A stretch of DNA of 11,962 nt from Candidatus Nomurabacteria bacterium (GCA_943355045.1 CALRDY010000011.1:1-11962), one strand, 5' to 3'. Shown: positions 1 to 5,596, counted from the stretch's first letter. Program-made: numbers and translations. Notes: a model not told the origin generated them from the sequence alone.

Positions 1-1640
1 CCGTACTCGTCGGTAATGGAGTACATGTCGTACTGCGTGATGAGCTTGCCGGTGCCTTTCGGATCGGGCTGCACGGGCGTCCATTCGATAAGCGGGGTCG
101 GCGCGACGACGACGCCCGCCGCATGCACGCCGACGTGCCGCACGCAGCCTTCGATGCGTTTCGCGAGGTCGAGGATCTGGCGGGCGTCGTCGTCTTCGTC
201 ATACAAGGTCTTCAGGTCCGGTTCCAGTTTGAGCGCATGGTCGATGGTCATCGGGAATCCTTGCGAGCCTATCGGTATGAGTTTCGCGATACGGTCGCCG
301 GTGGTGTACGCGTGGCCCAAAGCGCGTGCGACGTCGCGCACCGCCGCGCGCGCCATCATGGTGCCGAAGGTGCCGATCTGCGCGACGTGATCCTCGCCGT
401 ATTTCTGTTTCGTGTACGCGATCATATCGTCGCGGCGATCGTCGGCGATGTCCATGTCGATGTCGGGTGCTTTCGGACGCTCGGGGTTGAGGAACCGTTC
501 GAAGGGCAGCTTGTAGAACAGCGGGTCGACGTTCGTGATGCCGACGAGGTACGCGACGAGGCTGCCGGCCGCTGAACCTCGGGTGGTCGTGAGGATGCCT
601 GAGCGTCGCGCGAAGGCGAGCAGGTCGGCGACGATGAGGTAGTACACCGCAAATCCTTTGCCGATGATGATCTTCAGTTCGTACTCGATGCGATCGACGA
701 CTTCTTTCGACTCTTCGAGCTTCCTTGTAGCGATGCCGGCGTATGCTTTCGAGCGCAGTTCCTCGTCATGATTTTTAAAACCGAGCGAGACAGGGACTGC
801 TGGAAAGGTCCATTTCCCAAGATCGAAAGAGAGATTGCAACGGTCGGCGATCTTCCGCGTGTTGTCGACCGCTTCTGGAGTGTCCTTGAAAAGTTCGAGC
901 GCGCGCTTCTCGCTGATAAACGAGAAGTCCTCGTCTTCGTTTCTGCCGCGCGAACCCTGCTGGATGCGCCGCATGATCTCGGTCGCCTCGCGGTCGTCCG
1001 GGTTCAGGTAGTAGACGTCGTGCTGGGCGACGAGCGGGGTGCCGCTCGCGTGCGCGAGCTCGACAATCTTTTTCATGAGTGCTGCATGTCCGGCGATATT
1101 CGGGTGGTGGGTAATCTCGAGGAAGACAGTGTCTGCGCCAAAGATGTCTTTGAATTCCGCGAGCGCGCCCGCGGCGCCGTCAGCGTCGCCCGCACGGAGG
1201 CACTGCGCGATGTCGCCGGCAAATGACGGGATGAGTGCGATGACGCCGCGGGCGTGCTCGCGGAGCAGCGCCTTGTCCATGCGCGGACGCTCGAAGAATC
1301 CTTCCGTCCATGACTTTGTCACGAGCGCGAGAAGGTTTTTGTAGCCCTCGTTGTTTTCCGCGAGTAGGACGATGCGGGAGCGCTTCGTGTCGAGATTTTG
1401 ATCTCGATCATGGCGCGTGCGCGGCGCGAGGTAGGCGTCGACGCCGAGGATCGGCTTTACGCCCGCTTTCGTCGCCGCTTTGTAGAACTCGATCGCGCCA
1501 TGCATGTTGGCGCCGTCGGTCAGCGCGAGCGCGTCCATCCCTTCCTTTTTCGCTTTCTCCACCAATTCATCCACCTTCGGCAGCGCCTGGAGGAATGTGT
1601 AGTGGCTATGCGTATGGAGGTGTATGAAGCGACTTCTCAT
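1..1640 (-). CDS. dnaE: DNA polymerase III alpha subunit DnaE, N-terminal part (runs off left edge)
   Basis: Reads from ATG at 1640 to the window edge for 546 codons without a stop, about half of a typical DnaE. This is the catalytic subunit of the replicative C-family DNA polymerase. Residues 1 to about 270 are the PHP domain, starting FIHLHTHSHYT. The polymerase core follows, with TTRGSAAGSLVAYLVGIT and the catalytic motif APDIDMDIADD (D393 and D395, matching the Asp pair of E. coli PDFDVDF). HVGVHAAGVVVAP lies near the edge. No other ATG, GTG or TTG lies in frame between 1640 and the upstream stop. AGAGGA ends 1 nt before the ATG, too close for a normal Shine-Dalgarno, while TATTCT at 1653-1648 suggests a leaderless start. 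PHP metal ligands are largely lost (see findings), so proofreading by this domain is unlikely. Divergent from the Cas2/PaaX-like gene. Family assignment is very secure. Confidence 0.97.
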   Translation of the reverse strand, partial: MRSRFIHLHTHSHYTFLQALPKVDELVEKAKKEGMDALALTDGANMHGAIEFYKAATKAGVKPILGVDAYLAPRTRHDRDQNLDTKRSRIVLLAENNEGYKNLLALVTKSWTEGFFERPRMDKALLREHARGVIALIPSFAGDIAQCLRAGDADGAAGALAEFKDIFGADTVFLEITHHPNIAGHAALMKKIVELAHASGTPLVAQHDVYYLNPDDREATEIMRRIQQGSRGRNEDEDFSFISEKRALELFKDTPEAVDNTRKIADRCNLSFDLGKWTFPAVPVSLGFKNHDEELRSKAYAGIATRKLEESKEVVDRIEYELKIIIGKGFAVYYLIVADLLAFARRSGILTTTRGSAAGSLVAYLVGITNVDPLFYKLPFERFLNPERPKAPDIDMDIADDRRDDMIAYTKQKYGEDHVAQIGTFGTMMARAAVRDVARALGHAYTTGDRIAKLIPIGSQGFPMTIDHALKLEPDLKTLYDEDDDARQILDLAKRIEGCVRHVGVHAAGVVVAPTPLIEWTPVQPDPKGTGKLITQYDMYSITDEY

Positions 1641-1647
1641 TCCTCTT

Positions 1648-1653
1648 AGAATA
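1648..1653 (-). promoter_or_regulatory. Putative -10 box of dnaE (leaderless arrangement)
   Basis: TATTCT read on the minus strand, 7 nt before the dnaE ATG at 1640. That spacing would put the transcript start at or next to the ATG. No convincing -35 box is visible. The same geometry recurs at most genes in the window, which is the main support. Confidence 0.45.
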
Positions 1654-1665
1654 CCAAACCTGAGA

Positions 1666-1680
1666 CGGGTACGTTACCCG
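1666..1680. repeat. Small hairpin between dnaE and the Cas2/PaaX-like gene
   Basis: CGGGTA, loop CGT, TACCCG: a 6-bp stem with a 3-nt loop, just upstream of the dnaE -10 box. No T-run follows on either strand, so it is not a standard terminator. Role unknown; could be chance. Confidence 0.3.
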
Positions 1681-1716
1681 AGGAGGGTCTGCTTGCTCTC
1701 TGAGAAATAATCATGC

Positions 1717-1754
1717 TATCCACAACTTGTCGCTATAGCGACAAGTTGTGGATA
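1717..1754. repeat. 38-bp perfect palindrome A upstream of the Cas2/PaaX-like gene
   Basis: A perfect inverted repeat with no spacer, centred between 1735 and 1736 on TATA. The half site reads TATCCACAACTTGTCGCTA. It ends 10 nt before the TAGAAT box of the next gene and would overlap that gene's -35 region. A second palindrome of identical length and nearly identical sequence lies at 2387-2424 on the other side of the gene. The position fits an operator bound by a symmetric dimer, possibly autoregulation by the Cas2/PaaX-like protein. A mobile palindromic repeat is the alternative. Confidence 0.9.
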
Positions 1755-1764
1755 CCTTACTCGG

Positions 1765-1770
1765 TAGAAT
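1765..1770 (+). promoter_or_regulatory. Putative -10 box of the Cas2/PaaX-like gene
   Basis: TAGAAT, 6 nt before the ATG at 1777, implying a leaderless mRNA. The corresponding -35 region would lie in the right arm of palindrome A, so a protein bound to the palindrome would block RNA polymerase. Confidence 0.5.
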
Positions 1771-1776
1771 GAGCAG

Positions 1777-2364
1777 ATGGGAATAATGGAGAAAAGAGTA
1801 CGAAGTGAAAGGCGTTGGGGCGCATTTCAGAAAGCGATGCTTGCCGCAGTCGTGATTGGAGGTGTCGTTGTCGTAGCGGCGACGATACCGAATGCCGCCC
1901 GACTTCTCAAATATTTTCCAGGATATAAAAAAGGCGCGAAATTCAACTCTCAGGCGAAGTCGGCTCTCGGGCGTCTTGCGGCGAAGGGACTCGTTGTCTT
2001 CAAAGAAGAAGATGGCAAACGATATGCGCGTATTACCGAGAAAGGTGAGCGCGTGCTCCAGATGGAAACAGAGCGCGCGGCAATGGCGAAGAAGAGAAAG
2101 TGGGATCGGCGCTGGCGCGTGGTTGCGTTTGATATTCCGGAACGGCGTAAGAACGTGCGTACAAGACTTCGGCGTTTTATGGGCGAGTACGGATTTGTTC
2201 GCCTTCAAGACAGCGTGTGGATTTATCCGTACGATTGCGAAGACCTTATTGCGCTAGTGAAAGCGGATTTTCGAATCGGCGCCGATGTGCTGTATATGAT
2301 TGTGGAACATCTTGAGCGCGATACACACTTGCGCGAGCATTTCGCTCTTCCGATGGGGTCGTAG
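1777..2364 (+). CDS. Cas2/PaaX-like winged-helix protein
   Basis: 195 aa. Residues about 20-45 form a hydrophobic stretch (AAVVIGGVVVVAATIP), either one membrane segment or the buried first helix of a helix-turn-helix. Residues about 55-92 look like a winged helix (SQAKSALGRLAAKGLVVFKE, then ITEKGERVL). Residues about 107-185 resemble the Cas2-like C-terminal domain of PaaX regulators: WRVVAFDIPERR with D119 where Cas2 nucleases carry their acidic residue, then GFVRLQDSVWIYP. No cas1, effector gene or CRISPR array is nearby, so a regulator is more likely than an adaptation nuclease. The ATG at 1777 fits the -10 spacing; the ATG at 1786 is an alternative. Palindromes 22 nt upstream and 22 nt downstream suggest autoregulation and perhaps control of rnhB. 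Fold assignment is fairly secure; function is inferred. Confidence 0.8.
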   Translation: MGIMEKRVRSERRWGAFQKAMLAAVVIGGVVVVAATIPNAARLLKYFPGYKKGAKFNSQAKSALGRLAAKGLVVFKEEDGKRYARITEKGERVLQMETERAAMAKKRKWDRRWRVVAFDIPERRKNVRTRLRRFMGEYGFVRLQDSVWIYPYDCEDLIALVKADFRIGADVLYMIVEHLERDTHLREHFALPMGS

Positions 2365-2386
2365 CTATTAAAGATTTAGAGAAGGG

Positions 2387-2424
2387 TATCCAAGACTTGT
2401 CGCTATAGCGACAAGTCTTGGATA
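2387..2424. repeat. 38-bp perfect palindrome B between the Cas2/PaaX-like gene and rnhB
   Basis: A perfect inverted repeat centred between 2405 and 2406. The half site is TATCCAAGACTTGTCGCTA. It differs from palindrome A only at half-site positions 7-8 (AG instead of CA), with the matching change in the other arm, so symmetry is kept. It starts 22 nt after the Cas2/PaaX-like stop and ends 13 nt before the rnhB -10 box, a position suited to an operator for rnhB. It is not followed directly by a T-run, so a standard terminator role is unlikely. Confidence 0.9.
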
Positions 2425-2437
2425 GGGAGTCTTTTGT

Positions 2438-2443
2438 TATAAT
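2438..2443 (+). promoter_or_regulatory. Putative -10 box of rnhB
   Basis: A consensus TATAAT, 6 nt before the rnhB ATG at 2450, implying leaderless transcription. The -35 region would fall in the right arm of palindrome B, where no good TTGACA match is seen. Confidence 0.6.
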
Positions 2444-2449
2444 TGGCGC

Positions 2450-3088
2450 ATGAGATACATGCTCGGCGTGGATGAAGCGGGCAGAGGCCCTTTGGCGGGG
2501 CCGGTGTCGGTCGGGGTGGTTGCCGTACCGGAGGGATTCGATGTTGCGCAGGAGTTTCCGGGCGTTGCGGATTCGAAAAAACTCTCGGAAAAGAAACGGG
2601 AAAAGATTTTTGAAATGTTGGAAACCCGCGCCGCTCTGGGCGACGCGCGTTTCGTCGTCGAATTTGAAAGTGCCGAAACGATCGATAGGGAAGGCATCGT
2701 GCCCGCAGTACGCCGCGCGCTTGCGCGCGGCGTACGTACTCTTGCCCCGTTAGAGACAAGTCGTCGAGAGACGACTGGCGCCGTGTCCGGCGCGTCTCTA
2801 ACGGGGCTTGCTCCATCCGCCGCCAACACCTTTGTATATCTTGACGGGTCATTGCGCGCGCCGTCCGAATACTCCCAAGAAACCATCATCCATGGTGACG
2901 CACTCATCCCGATTATCTCGCTCGCGTCCATTGCGGCGAAGGTCCTCCGCGACCGGCTTATGGTTGAGCTTGCGGCGCAGTACCCCGAGTACGGCTTTGA
3001 AAAACACAAAGGCTACGGCACCAAAGCGCACTACGACATACTCGCAAAATGCGGCCCCTGTGCCATCCATCGCCGCTCCTTTCTATAA
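2450..3088 (+). CDS. rnhB: Ribonuclease HII
   Basis: 212 aa. RNase HII cuts the RNA strand of RNA-DNA hybrids, including single ribonucleotides and Okazaki primers in DNA. Motifs run in family order: GVDEAGRGPLAGPV (D8, E9), DSKKLSEKKRE, FVYLDG (D132), HGDALIPIISLASIAAKV (D150), then YGFEKHKGYGT and a C-terminal IHRRSF. All four acidic active-site residues are present. The ATG at 2450 lies 6 nt after TATAAT and gives a normal family N terminus. Residues 99-120 are a 22-residue insertion relative to E. coli RNase HII, encoded by a 64-nt palindromic element plus 2 nt (see repeat at 2744-2807). It sits before the strand carrying D132, probably in a surface loop, so activity may persist. Confidence 0.96.
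   Translation: MRYMLGVDEAGRGPLAGPVSVGVVAVPEGFDVAQEFPGVADSKKLSEKKREKIFEMLETRAALGDARFVVEFESAETIDREGIVPAVRRALARGVRTLAPLETSRRETTGAVSGASLTGLAPSAANTFVYLDGSLRAPSEYSQETIIHGDALIPIISLASIAAKVLRDRLMVELAAQYPEYGFEKHKGYGTKAHYDILAKCGPCAIHRRSFL
2708..2735. repeat. 28-nt hairpin within rnhB, next to the three-way-junction element
   Basis: GTACGCCGCGCGC, loop TT, GCGCGCGGCGTAC: a perfect 13-bp stem with a 2-nt centre. It encodes the normally conserved helix after GIVPAV, so it may be GC-rich coding sequence that is symmetric by chance. It ends 8 nt before the 64-nt element. Confidence 0.7.
2744..2807. repeat. 64-nt three-way-junction palindromic element inserted in frame in rnhB
   Basis: The outer stem is GCCCCGTTAGAGAC (2744-2757) paired perfectly with 2794-2807 (14 bp). 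Inside are two perfect hairpins. The first is AGTCGTC, loop GAGA, GACGACT (2759-2776). The second is GCGCCG, loop TGTC, CGGCGC (2778-2793). Only A2758 and G2777 are unpaired at the junction. TT lies on both sides (2742-2743 and 2808-2809), like a 2-bp target duplication. Removing 66 nt restores ACT CTT GCT CCA in frame and the usual RNase HII length. The structure is read directly; mobility is inferred. Confidence 0.85.
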
Positions 3089-3158
3089 GAGGAGGCTCAA
3101 AACCGAGTAAAATGCTGCTAGCTAAGGGGCGGGACTTTCTTTTTTAGCCGCTGCGTGG

Positions 3159-3164
3159 TAACGT
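3159..3164 (+). promoter_or_regulatory. Weak putative -10 box of rpmF
   Basis: TAACGT, 7 nt before the ATG at 3172. It matches the consensus only at the first, second and last bases, and is called mainly because the spacing repeats that of neighbouring genes. The 83-nt gap from rnhB holds no other gene. Confidence 0.3.
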
Positions 3165-3171
3165 ATTTCTC

Positions 3172-3525
3172 ATGTCAATCCGAATGCGCCACACACGAGG
3201 GCACACCAATAACCGCCGATCGCACCACGCGCTCGAGGGTACGAATGTGATCAAGGATAAAGAGAGCGGCAATCTCCGCCTCCCGCACCGCCTCGATGAG
3301 GCGACGGGCATGTATCGCGGCAAGCAGATCGCGCCACCGCGCGCGGCACGCGTGCAGACGAAGAAGGTAAAGGGTCCTTCGACCGTAGCTCCCGTCGAAC
3401 ACATCCACGAACACGCACATGCGGAACACGTGAATGCCGAAGCGAAAAGCTCGAAAGGCATTGCCGGCAAAGTCGCCACCGGCGGACGTCCGAAAGCGCG
3501 CAGCGGTTTCGGCGGAGGCGTCTAA
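3172..3525 (+). CDS. rpmF: Ribosomal protein bL32, cysteine-free, with C-terminal extension
   Basis: 117 aa, about twice the usual length of bL32. Residues 1-53 carry the family pattern: a basic N terminus, RRSHHAL (15-21), NLRLPHRL (34-41) and GMYRGKQI (46-53). In zinc-binding bL32 two CxxC pairs flank LPHR; here those four positions are D29, S32, D42 and T45, so no zinc ribbon can form. Residues about 54-117 are an extra tail: a basic part, a His/Glu/Ala-rich stretch (EHIHEHAHAEHVNAEAK), and a Gly/Arg/Lys-rich end. bL32 is a small protein of the large ribosomal subunit. The gene is probably monocistronic, with a weak -10 box before it and a terminator after it. The core identity is secure; the role of the tail is unknown. 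Confidence 0.88.
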   Translation: MSIRMRHTRGHTNNRRSHHALEGTNVIKDKESGNLRLPHRLDEATGMYRGKQIAPPRAARVQTKKVKGPSTVAPVEHIHEHAHAEHVNAEAKSSKGIAGKVATGGRPKARSGFGGGV

Positions 3526-3548
3526 TTTTTAAAATACACACAGTTGTT

Positions 3549-3580
3549 AACGGCCGCGCTCTTGCGCGGCCGTTTCTGTC
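3549..3580 (+). terminator. Intrinsic terminator after rpmF
   Basis: AACGGCCGCGC, loop TCTT, GCGCGGCCGTT: a perfect 11-bp GC-rich stem (3549-3574) followed by a short T-rich tail (TCTGTCT). It begins 23 nt after the rpmF stop. Confidence 0.8.
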
Positions 3581-3593
3581 TGGTACTCTGACG

Positions 3594-3599
3594 TATAAG
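3594..3599 (+). promoter_or_regulatory. Putative -10 box of nusB-Nudix
   Basis: TATAAG, 8 nt before the ATG at 3608 and just after the rpmF terminator. No clear -35 box. Confidence 0.45.
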
Positions 3600-3607
3600 T
3601 TCTTTCC

Positions 3608-4507
3608 ATGGCAAATCGACACCTAGCACGCTCCGTCGTCCTTCAGACACTCTTCGAGTGGGATACGACTCACGCGTCCGACAAAGAGGCGGCGACGATC
3701 CTCGCGCGCAACGTCGCGGAGTTTGGCGGAGACGATGTCGATCAGTCGTTCATGGACAATCTCCTTATCGGCGTGCTTGCGAAAAAAGAAGATATCGATC
3801 TCGTCATCGGGAAAGCCGCTCCCGAGTGGCCGCTTGAGCGCATCGCGCCGGTCGACCGCAACATTTTGCGTCTGGGGCTCTACGAGCTTCTTTTCGCCGA
3901 TCGCTCGCAAGTGCCGGCGAAGGTCGCTATTAATGAAGCCATCGAGCTTGCGAAGACGTTCAGCGGCGATTCGAGCGGCCGTTTCGTGAACGGCGTCTTG
4001 GGCGCGGTCTACAAAGAGCTCGGCGAGCCGGGCAAAGACGAACAGGGAGGAAAAAAAGCGAAGCGCGAAGAGCTGCCGCTCGAGAAGATGGGCGGCGCTA
4101 TCGTCTACGCTGAGCACAATGGCCAGTACTATCTCGCGCTCGTACACGATGTTTTCGGCCGTTGGACGCTCTCAAAAGGGCACATCGAAGAGGATTCGTC
4201 GCCGGAAGTGGGTGTGACGCGCGTGATCAAAGAAGAGCTCGGCCTCGATGCAAAAGTGGGGAATCAGATCGGGGAAAATGAATACATCGCTTCGCACCCG
4301 GAGAAAGGAAAGGTGCGCAAACACGTCTGGTTCTTCCTCGCTTCAAGCGAGTTCGAGCCGCTCATCCTGAAGAAGAGCGGCGGACTCGACGACGCGAAGT
4401 GGTTCCGCCTTCAGGACATCATCGACCTCAATTTCTATGACGACATGCTGCCGATTGTTACGGCTGCAGTGCAGAAATTATTGGATCGGGCGGGCACTCG
4501 GGTTTAG
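3608..4507 (+). CDS. nusB: NusB antitermination factor fused to a Nudix-fold domain
   Basis: 299 aa, about twice the length of NusB. Residues 1 to about 137 are NusB, an RNA-binding factor that with NusE binds boxA and supports rRNA transcription. Visible are ARSVVLQTLFEWD, ERIAPVDRNILRLGLYEL, VPAKVAINEAIELAKTF and GRFVNGVLG. A charged linker (about 140-157, KDEQGGKKAKREELPLEK) leads to a Nudix domain (about 158-295): GGAIVYAEHNGQYYLALV, WTLSKGH, a Nudix box at 191-213, then RKHVWFFLA and AKWFRL. The box keeps G191, R205, E209, E210 and G212, but has S197 and V206 where glutamates are expected, so hydrolysis may be weak or absent. The overall look is closest to Ap4A-hydrolase-type Nudix proteins. 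The frame is continuous across the junction, so this is a true fusion. The ATG fits the NusB N terminus. Confidence 0.92.
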   Translation: MANRHLARSVVLQTLFEWDTTHASDKEAATILARNVAEFGGDDVDQSFMDNLLIGVLAKKEDIDLVIGKAAPEWPLERIAPVDRNILRLGLYELLFADRSQVPAKVAINEAIELAKTFSGDSSGRFVNGVLGAVYKELGEPGKDEQGGKKAKREELPLEKMGGAIVYAEHNGQYYLALVHDVFGRWTLSKGHIEEDSSPEVGVTRVIKEELGLDAKVGNQIGENEYIASHPEKGKVRKHVWFFLASSEFEPLILKKSGGLDDAKWFRLQDIIDLNFYDDMLPIVTAAVQKLLDRAGTRV

Positions 4508-4544
4508 AAAAACCACAGCTTTTCTTTTCGTACTGTCTACCGCA

Positions 4545-4550
4545 TACTAT
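4545..4550 (+). promoter_or_regulatory. Putative -10 box of rnc
   Basis: TACTAT, 5 nt before the rnc ATG at 4556, within the 48-nt gap after nusB. It may start a separate leaderless rnc transcript, although read-through from nusB is also possible. Confidence 0.35.
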
Positions 4551-4555
4551 CTCTC

Positions 4556-5245
4556 ATGCCCGATTTTTCTTCCTTTGCAGAGCGGCTCGGCCTCTCATTT
4601 AACAACCCCGACCTCCTTGTCGAGGCTTTGACGCACCGTTCCTATCTGAACGAACACCGCGAATACGCGGGCAGCCACAATGAACGGCTGGAGTTTCTCG
4701 GCGACGCGGTCCTTGAGCTCGCCGTAACCAGTTTTCTTTTTAAGAAATTTCCTGCGACGTCTGAAGGCGAGCTTACGAGCTACCGCGCTGCTTTGGTAAA
4801 TACCGTCTCACTCGCCGCGACCGCACAGGCGCTTGGCGTGAATGACTTTCTCCTGCTCTCAAAAGGCGAGTCGAAGGACACGGGCCGTGCGCGCGAAGTG
4901 ATACGTGCGGATGCGCTCGAGGCGATCATCGGTGCCATCTATCTCGACTCGGGCTATGCCAGTGCCGAGGCATTTATCGCGAAAAATCTTTACAATAAAA
5001 TCGACGAGGTCATTTCAAAACGTTCTTACCAAGACGCGAAGAGTCACTTTCAGGAAATCGCGCAGGAGAAGCGCAACATCACGCCCAATTATGAGACGTT
5101 GTCCGAAGTAGGTCCCGACCACAATAAGCGCTTTACCGTCGGCGTCTTCATCGCTGATGAGGAGATCGCCCGCGGCGAAGGGCAGAGCAAGCAGGAAGCG
5201 GAACAATCCGCCGCTCACGCGGCACTTGACAAAACTGGTTGGTAG
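4556..5245 (+). CDS. rnc: Ribonuclease III
   Basis: 229 aa, normal family length. RNase III cuts double-stranded RNA and releases the rRNA precursors from the primary transcript. The catalytic domain spans about 1-150, with LTHRSYLNE, the signature HNERLEFLGD (E46, D50) and ADALEAIIGAIYLD (D119, E122), giving the full acidic set. The double-stranded RNA-binding domain spans about 155-229: DAKSHFQEIAQ, NYETLSEVGPDHNKRFTVGV, and GQSKQEAEQSAAHAAL. The start at 4556 gives the standard N terminus. It follows nusB by 48 nt, linking two rRNA-maturation functions. In many bacteria smc follows rnc directly; here a small membrane-protein gene lies between them. The -35 box of that next gene lies inside the rnc 3' end. 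Confidence 0.97.
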   Translation: MPDFSSFAERLGLSFNNPDLLVEALTHRSYLNEHREYAGSHNERLEFLGDAVLELAVTSFLFKKFPATSEGELTSYRAALVNTVSLAATAQALGVNDFLLLSKGESKDTGRAREVIRADALEAIIGAIYLDSGYASAEAFIAKNLYNKIDEVISKRSYQDAKSHFQEIAQEKRNITPNYETLSEVGPDHNKRFTVGVFIADEEIARGEGQSKQEAEQSAAHAALDKTGW

Positions 5246-5254
5246 GTGTATCAT
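5226..5254 (+). promoter_or_regulatory. Near-consensus sigma70-type promoter of the small membrane protein gene
   Basis: TTGACA at 5226-5231, a 17-nt spacer, and TATCAT at 5249-5254. The -35 box is perfect and lies in the last codons of rnc. The predicted transcript start near 5261 gives a leader of about 40 nt, unlike the other genes here. The leader contains GAAGT/ACTTC arms around AAGTTA. Confidence 0.8.
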
Positions 5255-5291
5255 ATATACGGAAGTAAGTTAACTTCGAACCTTATATTAC

Positions 5292-5297
5292 GGAGGT
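5292..5297 (+). promoter_or_regulatory. Strong Shine-Dalgarno before the small membrane protein gene
   Basis: GGAGGT, 6 nt before the ATG at 5304. It is the only well-placed strong Shine-Dalgarno in the window and fixes this start over the ATG two codons later at 5310. Confidence 0.85.
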
Positions 5298-5303
5298 GGT
5301 GAA

Positions 5304-5573
5304 ATGGAAATGAGAAGCAAGGTGTTCTGTGTCGCTACTGTTTTGGGCATGGCCGCTTTTGGAGCCCTGATGCACACGGTATCTCCAGGTAGGCATCTAT
5401 CCGATATTCTTGGGTATGTTGCGGCAGTAAGCATCGTGATGGCGATGGGAGCATTCGTTCTGCATCTCGTACGTAGTAGTGGTGAAGTTCTAATTACAAT
5501 GGCACTGACCTTTTTCTTTGTGAGTGTGATTAGTGTCGTTTCTGGTCTAATCACGTCTGCGATTCCGATGTAG
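5304..5573 (+). CDS. Small hypothetical membrane protein between rnc and smc
   Basis: 89 aa; not recognised. It has three likely membrane segments: about 8-25 (FCVATVLGMAAFGALM), 33-57 (LSDILGYVAAVSIVMAMGAF) and 64-86 (ITMALTFFFVSVISVVSGLI), with few charges and a basic N terminus. Expression signals are unusually complete: a near-consensus promoter, a strong Shine-Dalgarno and an intrinsic terminator. Its base composition is less GC-rich than its neighbours (79 G+C of 173 over 5401-5573, against 44 of 60 in smc 6541-6600). It interrupts the common rnc-smc order. Together these suggest a separate transcription unit acquired more recently, probably well expressed. The signals strongly support a real gene, but no function can be given. 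The topology resembles small accessory membrane proteins, and nothing points to a toxin. Confidence 0.75.
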   Translation: MEMRSKVFCVATVLGMAAFGALMHTVSPGRHLSDILGYVAAVSIVMAMGAFVLHLVRSSGEVLITMALTFFFVSVISVVSGLITSAIPM

Positions 5574-5596
5574 TCTGACGCAAAGAACACATAATG

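Noticed and set aside
123..1649. Several plus-strand open frames of 80-150 codons across 16-1649
   Set aside because: They are antisense to dnaE, which carries unmistakable polymerase motifs over the whole stretch. High GC content produces open frames on the opposite strand.
1716..1724. DnaA-box-like CTATCCACA at the edge of palindrome A, suggesting an origin next to dnaE
   Set aside because: It matches 8 of 9 bases of TTATCCACA, but the equivalent bases of palindrome B do not, no cluster of boxes or AT-rich unwinding region is seen, and the match follows from the palindrome sequence.
1777..2364. CRISPR adaptation locus because of the Cas2-like fold
   Set aside because: No cas1, no effector genes and no repeat-spacer array occur in the window. 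The winged helix in the same protein points to a PaaX-like regulator.
2387..2437. Palindrome B plus the following CTTTTG as an intrinsic terminator
   Set aside because: The T-run begins 8 nt after the stem, and an almost identical palindrome lies upstream of a gene where termination makes no sense.
2756..2768. Similarity of GACAAGTC in the rnhB element to GACAAGTC in palindrome B
   Set aside because: Only 8 consecutive bases are shared and they sit in different structural contexts, so chance is adequate.
3118..3146. T-rich CTTTCTTTTTT after rnhB as a terminator
   Set aside because: No stable hairpin could be found directly before the T-run.
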